This document shows, one piece after another, positions 1 through 8,043 of a stretch of 64,000 bases of DNA. The stretch spans positions 310,001 through 374,000 of the forward strand of contig LDYB01000019.1 of the NCBI GenBank assembly GCA_001442985.1. Direction: 5' to 3'. The notes under the pieces were generated by a model, which worked only from the letters and a program-made list of their open reading frames with translations, was not told the origin of the DNA and made no database searches. Within the stretch, counting starts at the first letter, position 1; each line of letters opens with the position of its first letter. Made by a program: the position numbers and the translations under genes. Origin of the DNA: Armatimonadetes bacterium DC (GTDB lineage: Bacteria; Armatimonadota; Fimbriimonadia; Fimbriimonadales; GBS-DC).

Positions 1-433
1 CATCTTCGTCCAGCCCGTAGTAGCGCATCAGGGCATCCTGAATCTGGGGGCGCGGCGCAACGGCGATTGCAATCTCGCGCCCCGACGCTGTGCGCAAATC
101 GTCCAGCGCCACAATATCGGCGGGGTCTGCCATCGCCACCACGAGCTGCGACCCCTGCACGCCAATCGGCACTGCCTTACAGCGCAGGGCGACCTCGCGA
201 GGCACGAGCGCCAGCGCCTCAGGTTGTACCGTAACGGTTTGGAAATCCAGCAGGGGCACACCATACATGAGGCTCAACACGCGGGCGCGCGTGCGCTCGT
301 CAATCGCACCAACACGCACCAGATACTCATCCACAGGCTCCTGCAGATCGGTTCGCGCCGCAATCAACTCGCCCAGACGCTGGGCGTCCATAATCCCCTC
401 TTCGATCAGCACATCGGTGAAGCGTCGTAGCAT
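1..433 (-). CDS. pilB: Type IV pilus / type II secretion ATPase PilB/GspE, N-terminal part (runs off window)
   Basis: Only the first 144 residues lie in the window. They read MLRRFTDVLIEEGIMDAQ, followed by the MshEN/T2SSE_N-type pattern of short helices and a small alpha/beta unit (VPLLDFQTVTV, then LVPREVALRCKAVPIG and LVVAMADPADIVALDDL). That is the regulatory N-domain of the cytoplasmic hexameric ATPases that power pilin polymerisation or secretion. The Walker motifs would be outside the window. The start is set by AGGAGG seven bases before ATG 433, nine bases after the pilQ stop. It is the last visible gene of the pilN-O-P-Q operon, which supports a pilus/secretion motor role. PilB, GspE and PilT-like cannot be told apart from this fragment, but the N-domain argues against PilT. 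Confidence 0.85.
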   Translation of the reverse strand, partial: MLRRFTDVLIEEGIMDAQRLGELIAARTDLQEPVDEYLVRVGAIDERTRARVLSLMYGVPLLDFQTVTVQPEALALVPREVALRCKAVPIGVQGSQLVVAMADPADIVALDDLRTASGREIAIAVAPRPQIQDALMRYYGLDED

Positions 434-442
434 GGCGACCTC

Positions 443-1780
443 CTATTCGCGTAAGATTTCGGGCTTCAGAAAGATGACCAGTTCGTTCTGCACCGTGGAT
501 TTGCGTCGGCTCTTGAACAGCTCGCCCAGCACGGGCAGGTTGCCCAGAATCGGCACCTGTGAGAGTGTACGCACCTCTTCCTCGCGAATCAGCCCGCCCA
601 GCGCAATCGTTGTACCGTCCTTAACACGGATTTTGGTGCGCAGCTCGCGGGTGGCAATCTGGGGGAAGCTGCTGTCTCCCACGCGCAAAAAGCCCGTAAT
701 CACGCTCACCTGCGGGTAGATATCCAGCGTGATTGTGCCTTCGGGTTCGGCATAAGCGCGCACCACCAGCACAATCCCCACCTGTTGCTCGCGCACATCA
801 AAGAGGGGCGTGCCCGCCGTGGTCGTGCCCGACACGACGGGATACAGCACGCGGTCGCCAATCAGAATCTGCGCCGATTCGCCGTTCAGCACCGAGATGC
901 TGGGGTTCGCGAGCAGTTTCGCGGCGCCACGCTGTTCCAGCGCCTTCAGAGTTGCCTCAAACCCCAGAGGCGCACGCCACACAGTGCTGGTGTCAAAGGG
1001 CTTGAGCAGGGTTTCGTTCGCGATCTGGTCTTTCTCGCTGGTGCGCACAATCTCCTGCAGGCTCAGTTTGCTCCATGTATAGTCCAGTCCCAGCTCTTTG
1101 AGGGCGTTGCGCGACATGTCGGAGACGGTGACCTCAATCCGAATCTGCATCGGGGGCTGGTCCAGGCGTTTTGCGGTTTCCAGCGCCTGCGCTACCCTGT
1201 CGGCGGGACCATAGAGCAGAAGCGTGCGCGCCGATTCCGTGGCTTCAGGAGTGGCGCTTTGCGTGCCGCTCTGCGCCGTGCTGGAAGCGCCGATCCCGCC
1301 GCTGCTGCCGCCCGTAGTGGTGAGTTGTGGTGAATAAGACGGTACGCCTGGCAGAACCTTCACATCAGGATGTACCTGCTGGAGCGTGGTCAGCAGATTC
1401 GCCGCGCTGACAAAGCGCACCGTGTAGACCTCCACAACGGGTGGCTGGGGCGGCGCGGTGTTCTGAGGTGCGGGGATATCCCACACAGCAAGCTGGTCTT
1501 TCTTGCCGACGACATAGCACCCCTCAATGAGGCGATATTCCAGCCCCAGCGGCTTGAGCAGAATCTCCAGCGCCTGCTCCACCCGGACATTCTTCAGGAT
1601 GGCGTTCACTTTCAGGTCTTCGCCCCCTGCCAGCACAATATTGACTTCCGCTTGCCTCGCCAGAGTCTGGAGCGCCATGCCCAGTGGCACGCCCTCCAGT
1701 TCCAGATCAAAGGTTTTCTGGGGATACACAGTCCCCAGCAGGCAAGCAGTCAGGAGCAGAACAAACCAGCTATTTCGCAT
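443..1780 (-). CDS. pilQ: Secretin PilQ/GspD-like outer-membrane channel
   Basis: A 445-residue secretin that would form the outer-membrane ring through which the pilus or secreted cargo passes. It starts with a signal peptide (MRNSWFVLLLTACLLGTVYP). Next comes a short STN-like domain (about 22-90), a secretin N1/NolW repeat (VYTVRFVSAANLLTTL) with a Ser/Thr/Gly-rich insert, then the C-terminal secretin domain with LLANPSISVLNGESAQI, GTTIALGGLI and VPILGNLPVLGELF. The open frame extends upstream, but ATG 1780 has GGAGG at good spacing and directly precedes the signal peptide. It overlaps the upstream gene by 11 bases. It is shorter than proteobacterial PilQ and lacks AMIN domains, resembling GspD/PilQ of Deinococcus-Thermus and Armatimonadota. 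Confidence 0.92.
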   Translation of the reverse strand: MRNSWFVLLLTACLLGTVYPQKTFDLELEGVPLGMALQTLARQAEVNIVLAGGEDLKVNAILKNVRVEQALEILLKPLGLEYRLIEGCYVVGKKDQLAVWDIPAPQNTAPPQPPVVEVYTVRFVSAANLLTTLQQVHPDVKVLPGVPSYSPQLTTTGGSSGGIGASSTAQSGTQSATPEATESARTLLLYGPADRVAQALETAKRLDQPPMQIRIEVTVSDMSRNALKELGLDYTWSKLSLQEIVRTSEKDQIANETLLKPFDTSTVWRAPLGFEATLKALEQRGAAKLLANPSISVLNGESAQILIGDRVLYPVVSGTTTAGTPLFDVREQQVGIVLVVRAYAEPEGTITLDIYPQVSVITGFLRVGDSSFPQIATRELRTKIRVKDGTTIALGGLIREEEVRTLSQVPILGNLPVLGELFKSRRKSTVQNELVIFLKPEILRE

Positions 1781-2423
1781 GGGGTACCTCCACCGTAAAA
1801 GTCTGCTCGCCATACCGAACCACAAGGGCTTCGGAGGTGATTTTGACAATCCGCCATTCAGCGCCGGGCGTGTTGGTGGCGCGAATGAGACGCCCATTCC
1901 ACTCGAGGATCGCGGCTACCTGCCCATCGTTCCGACTTTCTATCCTTCCCCTGAGTCTTGGTGGTGAGACAGCCCCCGCTTCCACCTTTTGTGGGTTGTC
2001 ATCGGGCGCAAGCTCGCGCTGTGTGTTATTCGTTTCAACACCTCCCGCCAGGGAGTCGGGGGGCGTTACGAACACCGGGGGCACAGTAAGCTCTTTCGGC
2101 GGCTCCCATTCGCGCTTGGGTGGCGATTCGGCAGGGACGCCTGACGAGGCAACCAGCCCTGCCGTCGCCGCTTCGGACACAAACGGCTCTGTATGCTCTG
2201 CCCGAAACTGCAACAGCTGGGCACGAATCTGCTGATAGACTTCTGGCGCCAGGGAGGAGGCGGGTGCCGTATTCGGCGTTTCCTCAGGCGTTTCCGCAGC
2301 GGGCGGCGCAGCGCCCTCCACATGGGCAGGAGGGTCGCCCCCCGTGAAAATGCTATAGCCCGCTATCAGCAGGCAGACCCCTGCTCCCAACACCATCACC
2401 GACTGACGGTTGAGCTTTTTCAT
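1770..2423 (-). CDS. PilP-position periplasmic linker protein (pilus assembly)
   Basis: A 217-residue protein with one N-terminal membrane anchor (about 9-26), a long Pro/Ala/Glu-rich low-complexity stretch (30-150), and a small C-terminal beta domain (RLRGRIESRNDGQVAAILEW to the end) of the type seen in PilP/GspC HR domains. Its place between the PilO-like gene and the secretin, with ATGA overlap upstream and an 11-base overlap downstream, makes it the likely link from the inner-membrane PilN/PilO platform to PilQ. The sequence itself is too divergent to name with certainty; position and architecture carry the call. Confidence 0.6.
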   Translation of the reverse strand: MKKLNRQSVMVLGAGVCLLIAGYSIFTGGDPPAHVEGAAPPAAETPEETPNTAPASSLAPEVYQQIRAQLLQFRAEHTEPFVSEAATAGLVASSGVPAESPPKREWEPPKELTVPPVFVTPPDSLAGGVETNNTQRELAPDDNPQKVEAGAVSPPRLRGRIESRNDGQVAAILEWNGRLIRATNTPGAEWRIVKITSEALVVRYGEQTFTVEVPHAK

Positions 2424-3007
2424 GTGGTCGTGGCTCCTTGTTGCGCGTTCGGGTCAGGCAGCAGTACCTCCATCTCCACCACCATCTGCAGGCGCCCGTT
2501 CTGGGAGCCTGCACTGCTCATCTGCACGCCACGCAGTTTGACGACGAGCGGCACACGCTCCAGTTGCATCAGCCAGCCCATCGCCTGCGCTGTGCTACCC
2601 TGCAGCTGAAATCGCAGCAGACGCGGCTTCCAGCCCCCTTCCACAGGGGCGGAGTCCATCACCTCGCTGCTTTCCACGCTCATGACGCTCAGCCCTTGCT
2701 GCTGGGCAGACTGGCTGAGCAGTCCAATCGCATAAGATTGCGGGTTCGGCGCTTGTAGAACTTTTTCGGCAATTGTTGCAATTTCGCGATAAAGTGCCTC
2801 CTCTTCTGGAGGCAGGCTCTGCTCTTGCTGGGGCGTCAGCACCTGCGCTCGCAGGCTTTCGGTTTCCTGATTGACGCGCTGGAGTGTGTAAAACCCAGCG
2901 CCCCACACGACCCCTGTGAGGACCCCTGCAGCCACAGCGCCTTTGCGAACCCGCATGAACGAGGTGGGGTCGAGTGCCAGTCGCGCCCAGAGCCGTGTAA
3001 GGTTCAT
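2420..3007 (-). CDS. pilO: PilO-like inner-membrane pilus assembly protein
   Basis: The 195-residue protein has a short cytoplasmic N-terminus, one transmembrane helix (about 23-43), a coiled-coil stretch (QRVNQETESLRAQVLTPQQE), and a ferredoxin-like periplasmic domain. That domain ends in typical PilO strands (RLLRFQLQGSTAQAMGWLMQ, then LVVKLRGVQMSSA and LQMVVEMEVLL). PilO pairs with PilN to form the alignment platform around the pilus motor. It is coupled by ATGA overlaps to both neighbours, so translation is probably linked. The family is recognised from architecture and gene order rather than strong residue signatures. Confidence 0.72.
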   Translation of the reverse strand: MNLTRLWARLALDPTSFMRVRKGAVAAGVLTGVVWGAGFYTLQRVNQETESLRAQVLTPQQEQSLPPEEEALYREIATIAEKVLQAPNPQSYAIGLLSQSAQQQGLSVMSVESSEVMDSAPVEGGWKPRLLRFQLQGSTAQAMGWLMQLERVPLVVKLRGVQMSSAGSQNGRLQMVVEMEVLLPDPNAQQGATTT

Positions 3008-3591
3008 TCTTGTGCCCCTCCTGTCTCTTCTGTTTGTTGCGTGGCAGGATCAGTGGTGGGGAGTACCAGTCGCATCTCGAATCGGCTCCAGCGCGCCTCG
3101 CCCTCGCTTTCCTGACGACTGACCGATACAGGCGTAATCTCGCTGAAGAGTTTGACAGCGCGCAGCCGCTCCGTAAACGCTTTGATGGGTTCAAATCCCA
3201 GCGTAACGCCACGCAAAGTCAGCACCAGCCCGCTTTCAGGCTGGAAGCTCAGGTGTGCCTCGTGCAGGCGTGCGTCACGCGGGAGCAAGCGCGTGATGGC
3301 AAGTAGCATTATCTGGAACTCGACCGTGCGGGTGCGGGCGTGCTTGACGGCTTCGGGCGGGATAGGCGGCGCGGAGACCTCTTCGGCAGGTGTTTGCATC
3401 CGTTCGGCGCGCGCCTGCCACAGACTGCGCTCTTTGAACGCACGCGGCACCTGCCATGCCATAAACCCAGTGCCCATTGCCAGCGCCAGCGTTCCCAGCA
3501 CCAGCCCTGCTGTCCAGAGCTTCACCTGACGCAGCTCGCCACGGCGCCGTTTCGCCCACTCGTCAATCAGGTTAATCGTAGCCTGGCTCAT
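3004..3591 (-). CDS. pilN: PilN-like fimbrial assembly protein
   Basis: The first gene of the operon. The 195-residue product begins with the PilN-like cytoplasmic tail (MSQATINLIDEW) that in the family docks to PilM. It then has one membrane helix (about 25-45) and a periplasmic ferredoxin-like domain with a pilN-like strand-helix-strand (LVLTLRGVTLGFEPIKAFTE). AGGA lies just upstream of ATG 3591. No pilM precedes it: the next gene upstream, 60 bases away and on the same strand, is a photolyase. The cytoplasmic partner must therefore be encoded elsewhere or be missing. Confidence 0.75.
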   Translation of the reverse strand: MSQATINLIDEWAKRRRGELRQVKLWTAGLVLGTLALAMGTGFMAWQVPRAFKERSLWQARAERMQTPAEEVSAPPIPPEAVKHARTRTVEFQIMLLAITRLLPRDARLHEAHLSFQPESGLVLTLRGVTLGFEPIKAFTERLRAVKLFSEITPVSVSRQESEGEARWSRFEMRLVLPTTDPATQQTEETGGAQE

Positions 3592-3651
3592 AGGCGTCCT
3601 GTCATGTCTACGGGGATATTTTCGGCAGGCGCCTGTGAAGTTTGGAGAGGG

Positions 3652-5226
3652 CTACGCCTTCAACACGGTGCTACGGTGTCGCTCCGCTTGACGGCGGATT
3701 GCCTGACGCTCTTCCTCGCTAAGGCGGCTCAGGTTGCGCACTTGCTGTGCCAGACGGGGATGGTTTTCAAAGCGTGCCTGATGGCGCATCAAAAAGTCCC
3801 AGTAGAGTGTTGTAAATGGGCATGCGTTCTCGCCCACCGCAAGCGCAGGATTATAGGGGCAACGCTGGCAGTAGTTGCTCATCCGCTGGAGATACTTGCC
3901 GCTGGCAACATACGGCTTGGACGACATCAAACCCCCATCGGCAAACTGCGACATTCCGTACACATTCGGCAGTTCCACCCACTCCACGGCGTCCACATAG
4001 ACGGCAAGATACCACTCATGCACCTGCTTCGGGGCGACGCCAAAGAGTAGCGCATACAGTCCCGTGACCATCAGCCGCTGGATGTGATGCGCAAAGCCAT
4101 AGCGCAAAGTTTGCCCGATAACCTCGCGCAGGCACGCCATATCGGTTTCCGCTGTCCAGTAGAAGCGCGGCAGGGGGTGATGGGCGTCAAGCGCGTTATG
4201 CTCCAGATACTCTGGCATAAAGCGCCAGTAGACTCCGCGAATGAACTCGCGCCAGCCCAGAATCTGGCGCACGAAGCCTTCCACGCTTTGAATGGGCGCA
4301 TGTCCCGAATAGTAAGCCTCTACCGCCTTCTGAACAGCGACGCGCGGGTCAAGAATCTTGAGATTCATCGCCGACGAGAGGCGCGAGTGATACAGATACG
4401 GCTCGCCCAGCGCCATCGCGTCCTGATAGGGTCCGAACAGAGGCAGGCGGTTCGCGATAAAGTCATCCAGCGCTTGTTCTGCCTGTTCGGGGGTGATTGC
4501 CCAGTCAAAGTCGCGCAGGCTGCCAGGGTGGTTAGGAAAACGCGCCTCTACCAGCTGTAGCACCTCCTGCGTGATGGCGTCGGGTGCGAAGCCAATCGGT
4601 TGGGGCACCAGCCCCGCCCCCTCAGCTCCGAAACTTTGCCGATTGAGCGCATCGTAGTTCCACGCGCCACCGACAGGCTTGCCGTTTTCCATCAGAATCC
4701 CTGTTCGCTGGCGCATAAAGCGGTAGAAAAACTCCAGCCGGAGCGTCTTGCGCGACTCCGCGTGTTCGTGGAACACCTCCAGCGGAATCAGAAAGTGCGT
4801 GTCGGGGCGGATTTCAACGGGCGTGGCATGCTGTCGGGCGGTCTCCAGAATCATCTGGCGCACGCGCCATTCGCCCGGCTCTGTGAGAATAATCCGTTGT
4901 GGGCGGTGCGTTTGCAAAGCGCGCGCCAGCTCTGTGCGAAAAGACCCCTGATTGGCGGGGTCATCCAGCGTTGTGTAGAGTACGCGCCAGCCTTTCTGCT
5001 CCAGCCATGCCCGATAGTGGCGCATCGCCGCAAGGAAGATGGCAATCCGCGCCTTGTGGCTCCACACATGGGTCGCCTCTTCGGCGACCTCCGCCATCCA
5101 CACCGCATCGGTTTTCGGGTCAAACCCTTCCAGCGCGGGGTTGTTGCGGTCTAACTGATCCCCCAGCACAATCACGAGGTGGCGCATAGGAGTATTAAAC
5201 CTCACATGTTGCAATGCCTGTGCCAT
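3652..5226 (-). CDS. phrB: Fe-S cluster (6-4)-type photolyase / PhrB-family cryptochrome-photolyase
   Basis: This flavoprotein is predicted to repair UV photoproducts in DNA with light. The N-terminal Rossmann part begins LVIVLGDQLDRNNPAL, diagnostic of the deoxyribodipyrimidine photolyase-related (FeS-BCP/PhrB) family. The C-terminal FAD domain carries GWREFIRGVYW and YALLFGVAPKQVHEWY. Four cysteines (one in TDMACLRE, three in SNYCQRCPYNP...ENACPF) match the [4Fe-4S] ligands of PhrB. Length (524 residues) suits the family. ATG 5226 follows GAGGGA; an internal ATG at 5187 would give 511 residues, nearer the family start. It is transcribed divergently from the glycosidase-like gene. Substrate preference (6-4 product versus CPD) is from family knowledge. 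Confidence 0.9.
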   Translation of the reverse strand: MAQALQHVRFNTPMRHLVIVLGDQLDRNNPALEGFDPKTDAVWMAEVAEEATHVWSHKARIAIFLAAMRHYRAWLEQKGWRVLYTTLDDPANQGSFRTELARALQTHRPQRIILTEPGEWRVRQMILETARQHATPVEIRPDTHFLIPLEVFHEHAESRKTLRLEFFYRFMRQRTGILMENGKPVGGAWNYDALNRQSFGAEGAGLVPQPIGFAPDAITQEVLQLVEARFPNHPGSLRDFDWAITPEQAEQALDDFIANRLPLFGPYQDAMALGEPYLYHSRLSSAMNLKILDPRVAVQKAVEAYYSGHAPIQSVEGFVRQILGWREFIRGVYWRFMPEYLEHNALDAHHPLPRFYWTAETDMACLREVIGQTLRYGFAHHIQRLMVTGLYALLFGVAPKQVHEWYLAVYVDAVEWVELPNVYGMSQFADGGLMSSKPYVASGKYLQRMSNYCQRCPYNPALAVGENACPFTTLYWDFLMRHQARFENHPRLAQQVRNLSRLSEEERQAIRRQAERHRSTVLKA

Positions 5227-5258
5227 AAGCCCTATCTCCCTCTTCCCAACCCATTCGG

Positions 5259-5264
5259 TATAAT
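5259..5264. promoter_or_regulatory. Shared divergent -10 box
   Basis: TATAAT on the plus strand reads TATTAT on the minus strand, so one A/T-rich hexamer can serve both the photolyase (minus) and the glycosidase-like gene (plus). Downstream on the plus strand, transcription would begin about 5271. This excludes ATG 5268 and favours ATG 5286. Confidence 0.6.
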
Positions 5265-5285
5265 AGCATGAGCGAGGGTAATGGG

Positions 5286-7106
5286 ATGAAAATTGAGGCG
5301 TACTACCGACCGCATCGTTCGAGCGCACGGATTGCGGAGATTGAGGGACCTCCCCTACGAGAGCTGGGCGGCACTTTCTGGGTGTTTCTGCATAATCCCA
5401 ACCGAACGCCGTTTGTGGTTTCAGCCATTCGCTTGAATGGCACGCCTGTGGAAGCGCTCACCAACGGGCGCGGCTTGAACTGGTTCCGTCTGACGCCAGA
5501 GCCAATTCCTCTGCGCGGCGTGAGCCTGCTGATTTTGAACACTCAGCGCGCTCTGCTCCGTCAAGCGCCCCTCACGCTGGAGATTTTTCAGCGCGAGGGC
5601 GCCATTCACAAGGCGATACTGCCCACCGATACCTCGCCCCTCACGCTCAGCTATGCGTGGACAGAGGGACGCACGCTGACCGTATGGGTGCGCAACGATG
5701 ACCCCCAGCGCGACTGGCAGATTGAGCGTCTGTGCGTGGCAGGGCGCGAAGTTCGCTTCACCACACCCCAGCGCACACTGGCGCCCAGCGAGCTGACTTT
5801 TCTCAAAGCGCGGTTGCCATTCCAGCCCGAACCGCACGCAACACTGCCGCTTCAGCTGTACGGACGCTCAGGTGAAGCCACCACCCTCACAGGCGGTGTA
5901 GTGCGCCCCATGAACCGCCACTTCCCCACAGGCACATGGATGACCGAACTCTGGGACGCGCCAGACCGTATGCGCGAGTGGCGCGAGCGCGGCTTTGACA
6001 CCTTCGTCTACAGCGCAGAAAACACCCTCACCGAGCGCGAGCAGCAGGCTTTCACCGAAACTTGCCCCAAACTGGGGGTCAAAGCGCTCGTTTTCGCAGG
6101 CTACCCTCGCCCCGCAACTGCCTTCATCGAGCGCCGTAAAACCAACCCCCATATCGCCGCCTATATGATTAAGGACGAACCCGACTGGGACGACCCGAAC
6201 AAACATGGGATGCATATCCCGACCCTGTGTGAGCGAATTGCGCAGGTGTTTCGCGACCGTGAGGTGCAGGTGCCACTCTATCTGAACCTTGCCCGCTCGC
6301 GGCGCTTTGGTGAGTTCGCCACAATACCCGATATTGCCTGCTACGACGCCTATCGCGTGGGCGCGCCGATGCCCGACCTCTCGCCTGACCCATGGGGCAA
6401 CCTGCTGGAGCTGGCGGCGACCTACACCGAAGATTTGCGTGCCAACTGCGAGCCGCTCCCCTTCTGGGTGTGGGCGCAGGGAGCGCATACATGGGACGAG
6501 CGCGTATGGGTCAACAATCGGCTGGGGCGCGCCTGCCCCACTCCCGAAGAGATTCGGGTACAGCTGTGGCTCCAGCTCTCGCGCGGCGCGAAAGGCGTCC
6601 TCTGGTTCATCGGGTTTGACGAAGCGCGCTTCCGCAACTACTATATGCGCTCAGATGCGCTCCCTGCGGAAAATCGGGCGCAGCTGGTGGAGACGCTCGT
6701 CCAGCACGGACGCGAAGCGTTTGAAGAACAGACCCGCCTCAATCGGTTTCTGGAGCCGCTGAAGCCGACGCTTCTCCAGACCGAATGGCGCCCGAACGCC
6801 GTGCGCATTCTGAGAGCCACACGCCCCGAACGCCTCGACGCCAGCCTGCTGATTGGCGAGCGTGTCGCCCTCCTCTGGCTCACCAATCTGGACTACATGC
6901 GCCATCCGCAGGGGTATCGCTTCGCCACCCAACGCGGGATAGAGCTGGAAGTAAGCCTGCCGCGCTGGCTGAAGCCGAAAGCGGCGAAACTCCTCGCCCC
7001 CCAAGCAGGCGAGACGCCACTGAAATTCGCGCTCACGGGAGGCAAAGCGGTACTGCAAATCGAGTCGTTGCCCGAACAGGTGGGACTCGTCTGGCTGCAG
7101 GCATAA
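5286..7106 (+). CDS. Putative glycoside hydrolase-like TIM-barrel protein
   Basis: The 606-residue protein has no signal peptide. The first ~210 residues look like beta-sandwich material. A TIM-barrel-like middle follows: TGTWMTELWDAPDRMREW, GFDTFVYSAENTL, then AAYMIKDEPDWDD at a position like the acid/base strand of clan GH-A (compare NEP). Further on are FWVWAQGAHTW and LWLQLSRGAKGVLWF, resembling late-barrel strands of GH42-like or DUF4091-like families. A C-terminal beta domain (VALLWLTNLDYM) ends it. GAGGG seven bases before ATG 5286 and the -10 at 5259 set the start. lipA follows 25 bases later with its own promoter. Substrate unknown; a non-catalytic role is possible. Confidence 0.5.
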   Translation: MKIEAYYRPHRSSARIAEIEGPPLRELGGTFWVFLHNPNRTPFVVSAIRLNGTPVEALTNGRGLNWFRLTPEPIPLRGVSLLILNTQRALLRQAPLTLEIFQREGAIHKAILPTDTSPLTLSYAWTEGRTLTVWVRNDDPQRDWQIERLCVAGREVRFTTPQRTLAPSELTFLKARLPFQPEPHATLPLQLYGRSGEATTLTGGVVRPMNRHFPTGTWMTELWDAPDRMREWRERGFDTFVYSAENTLTEREQQAFTETCPKLGVKALVFAGYPRPATAFIERRKTNPHIAAYMIKDEPDWDDPNKHGMHIPTLCERIAQVFRDREVQVPLYLNLARSRRFGEFATIPDIACYDAYRVGAPMPDLSPDPWGNLLELAATYTEDLRANCEPLPFWVWAQGAHTWDERVWVNNRLGRACPTPEEIRVQLWLQLSRGAKGVLWFIGFDEARFRNYYMRSDALPAENRAQLVETLVQHGREAFEEQTRLNRFLEPLKPTLLQTEWRPNAVRILRATRPERLDASLLIGERVALLWLTNLDYMRHPQGYRFATQRGIELEVSLPRWLKPKAAKLLAPQAGETPLKFALTGGKAVLQIESLPEQVGLVWLQA

Positions 7107-7116
7107 CACCGTCGGG

Positions 7117-7122
7117 TATACT
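7117..7122 (+). promoter_or_regulatory. Leaderless-type -10 box for lipA
   Basis: TCGGGTATACT ends nine bases before ATG 7132, so transcription should begin within about three bases of the start codon. No Shine-Dalgarno sequence lies between. Confidence 0.6.
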
Positions 7123-7131
7123 GTTGGTGCG

Positions 7132-8043
7132 ATGGCAAAGATTGAGATGGTCAACAGGCGTCTGCCCGACTGGCTCACGATTCGCCTGCCGAAGCCCGAC
7201 ACCATCCAGCAAGTGGAGCAGATGATGCGCGAGGCGCGCCTGCACACCGTCTGCGAAAGCGCCCGCTGTCCCAACCTGCCCGAATGCTGGTCTAAAGGCT
7301 CCGCTACCTTTATGATTCTGGGCGACATCTGCACCCGCAGCTGCGGATTCTGCGCTATCAAAACGGGCAAGCCGCTGCCGTTAGACCCTCAGGAACCCCA
7401 GCGACTGGCGGAAATCGCCAAAAAGATGCGCCTCAAGCATATCGTCGTAACCTCCGTCGCCCGCGATGACTTGCCTGATGAGGGCGCAGGGCAGTTCGCC
7501 GCGACCATCCGCGCCCTCCACGAAACGATTCCTCACGCGATTGTGGAAGTGCTGACGCCCGATTTCAAAGCCAAAGCGTGGTGCATACGGCGCGTTGTGG
7601 AAGCAGAACCCGAAATTTTCAATCACAATATCGAGACAGTGGAGCGCCTGCAGACCATCGTGCGCCCTCAGGCGCGCTATGACCGCTCCCTGAAGGTGCT
7701 GGAGATGGTCAAGCAGATGAACCCGAACATCTACACCAAGTCGGGCATTATGCTGGGGCTGGGCGAGACGCGCGAGGAGATCATTCAGACGATGCGCGAC
7801 CTGCGGAATGCGGGCGTCGACGCGCTCACCATCGGGCAATACCTGCGCCCCACCCAGCGCCATCTGCCCGTGCAGGAATACATTCATCCCGACCAGTTCG
7901 CCGAGTACCAGAAGATTGGGGAGGAGATGGGCTTTCTGTTCGTCGCGTCGGGACCGTTCATTCGCAGCTCGTATAACGCGATTGCCTTCTCCCAGCGCGT
8001 GATGGCAGAACGGCTCGCTAAAGTCGGTGCGATGGATTCTTAA
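7132..8043 (+). CDS. lipA: Lipoyl synthase LipA
   Basis: This radical-SAM enzyme inserts two sulfurs into octanoyl chains on lipoyl domains of 2-oxoacid dehydrogenases and the glycine cleavage H protein. The auxiliary-cluster motif is present (CESARCPNLPEC, C-x4-C-x5-C), followed by the radical-SAM motif (CTRSCGFC, C-x3-C-x2-C) and the C-terminal RSSY motif (FIRSSYNA). The length of 303 residues is normal. No lipB or lplA is adjacent. Its last 17 bases overlap the GTG start of tamB, so the two are probably translated from one mRNA. The start is fixed by a -10 box nine bases upstream (leaderless). Confidence 0.97.
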   Translation: MAKIEMVNRRLPDWLTIRLPKPDTIQQVEQMMREARLHTVCESARCPNLPECWSKGSATFMILGDICTRSCGFCAIKTGKPLPLDPQEPQRLAEIAKKMRLKHIVVTSVARDDLPDEGAGQFAATIRALHETIPHAIVEVLTPDFKAKAWCIRRVVEAEPEIFNHNIETVERLQTIVRPQARYDRSLKVLEMVKQMNPNIYTKSGIMLGLGETREEIIQTMRDLRNAGVDALTIGQYLRPTQRHLPVQEYIHPDQFAEYQKIGEEMGFLFVASGPFIRSSYNAIAFSQRVMAERLAKVGAMDS

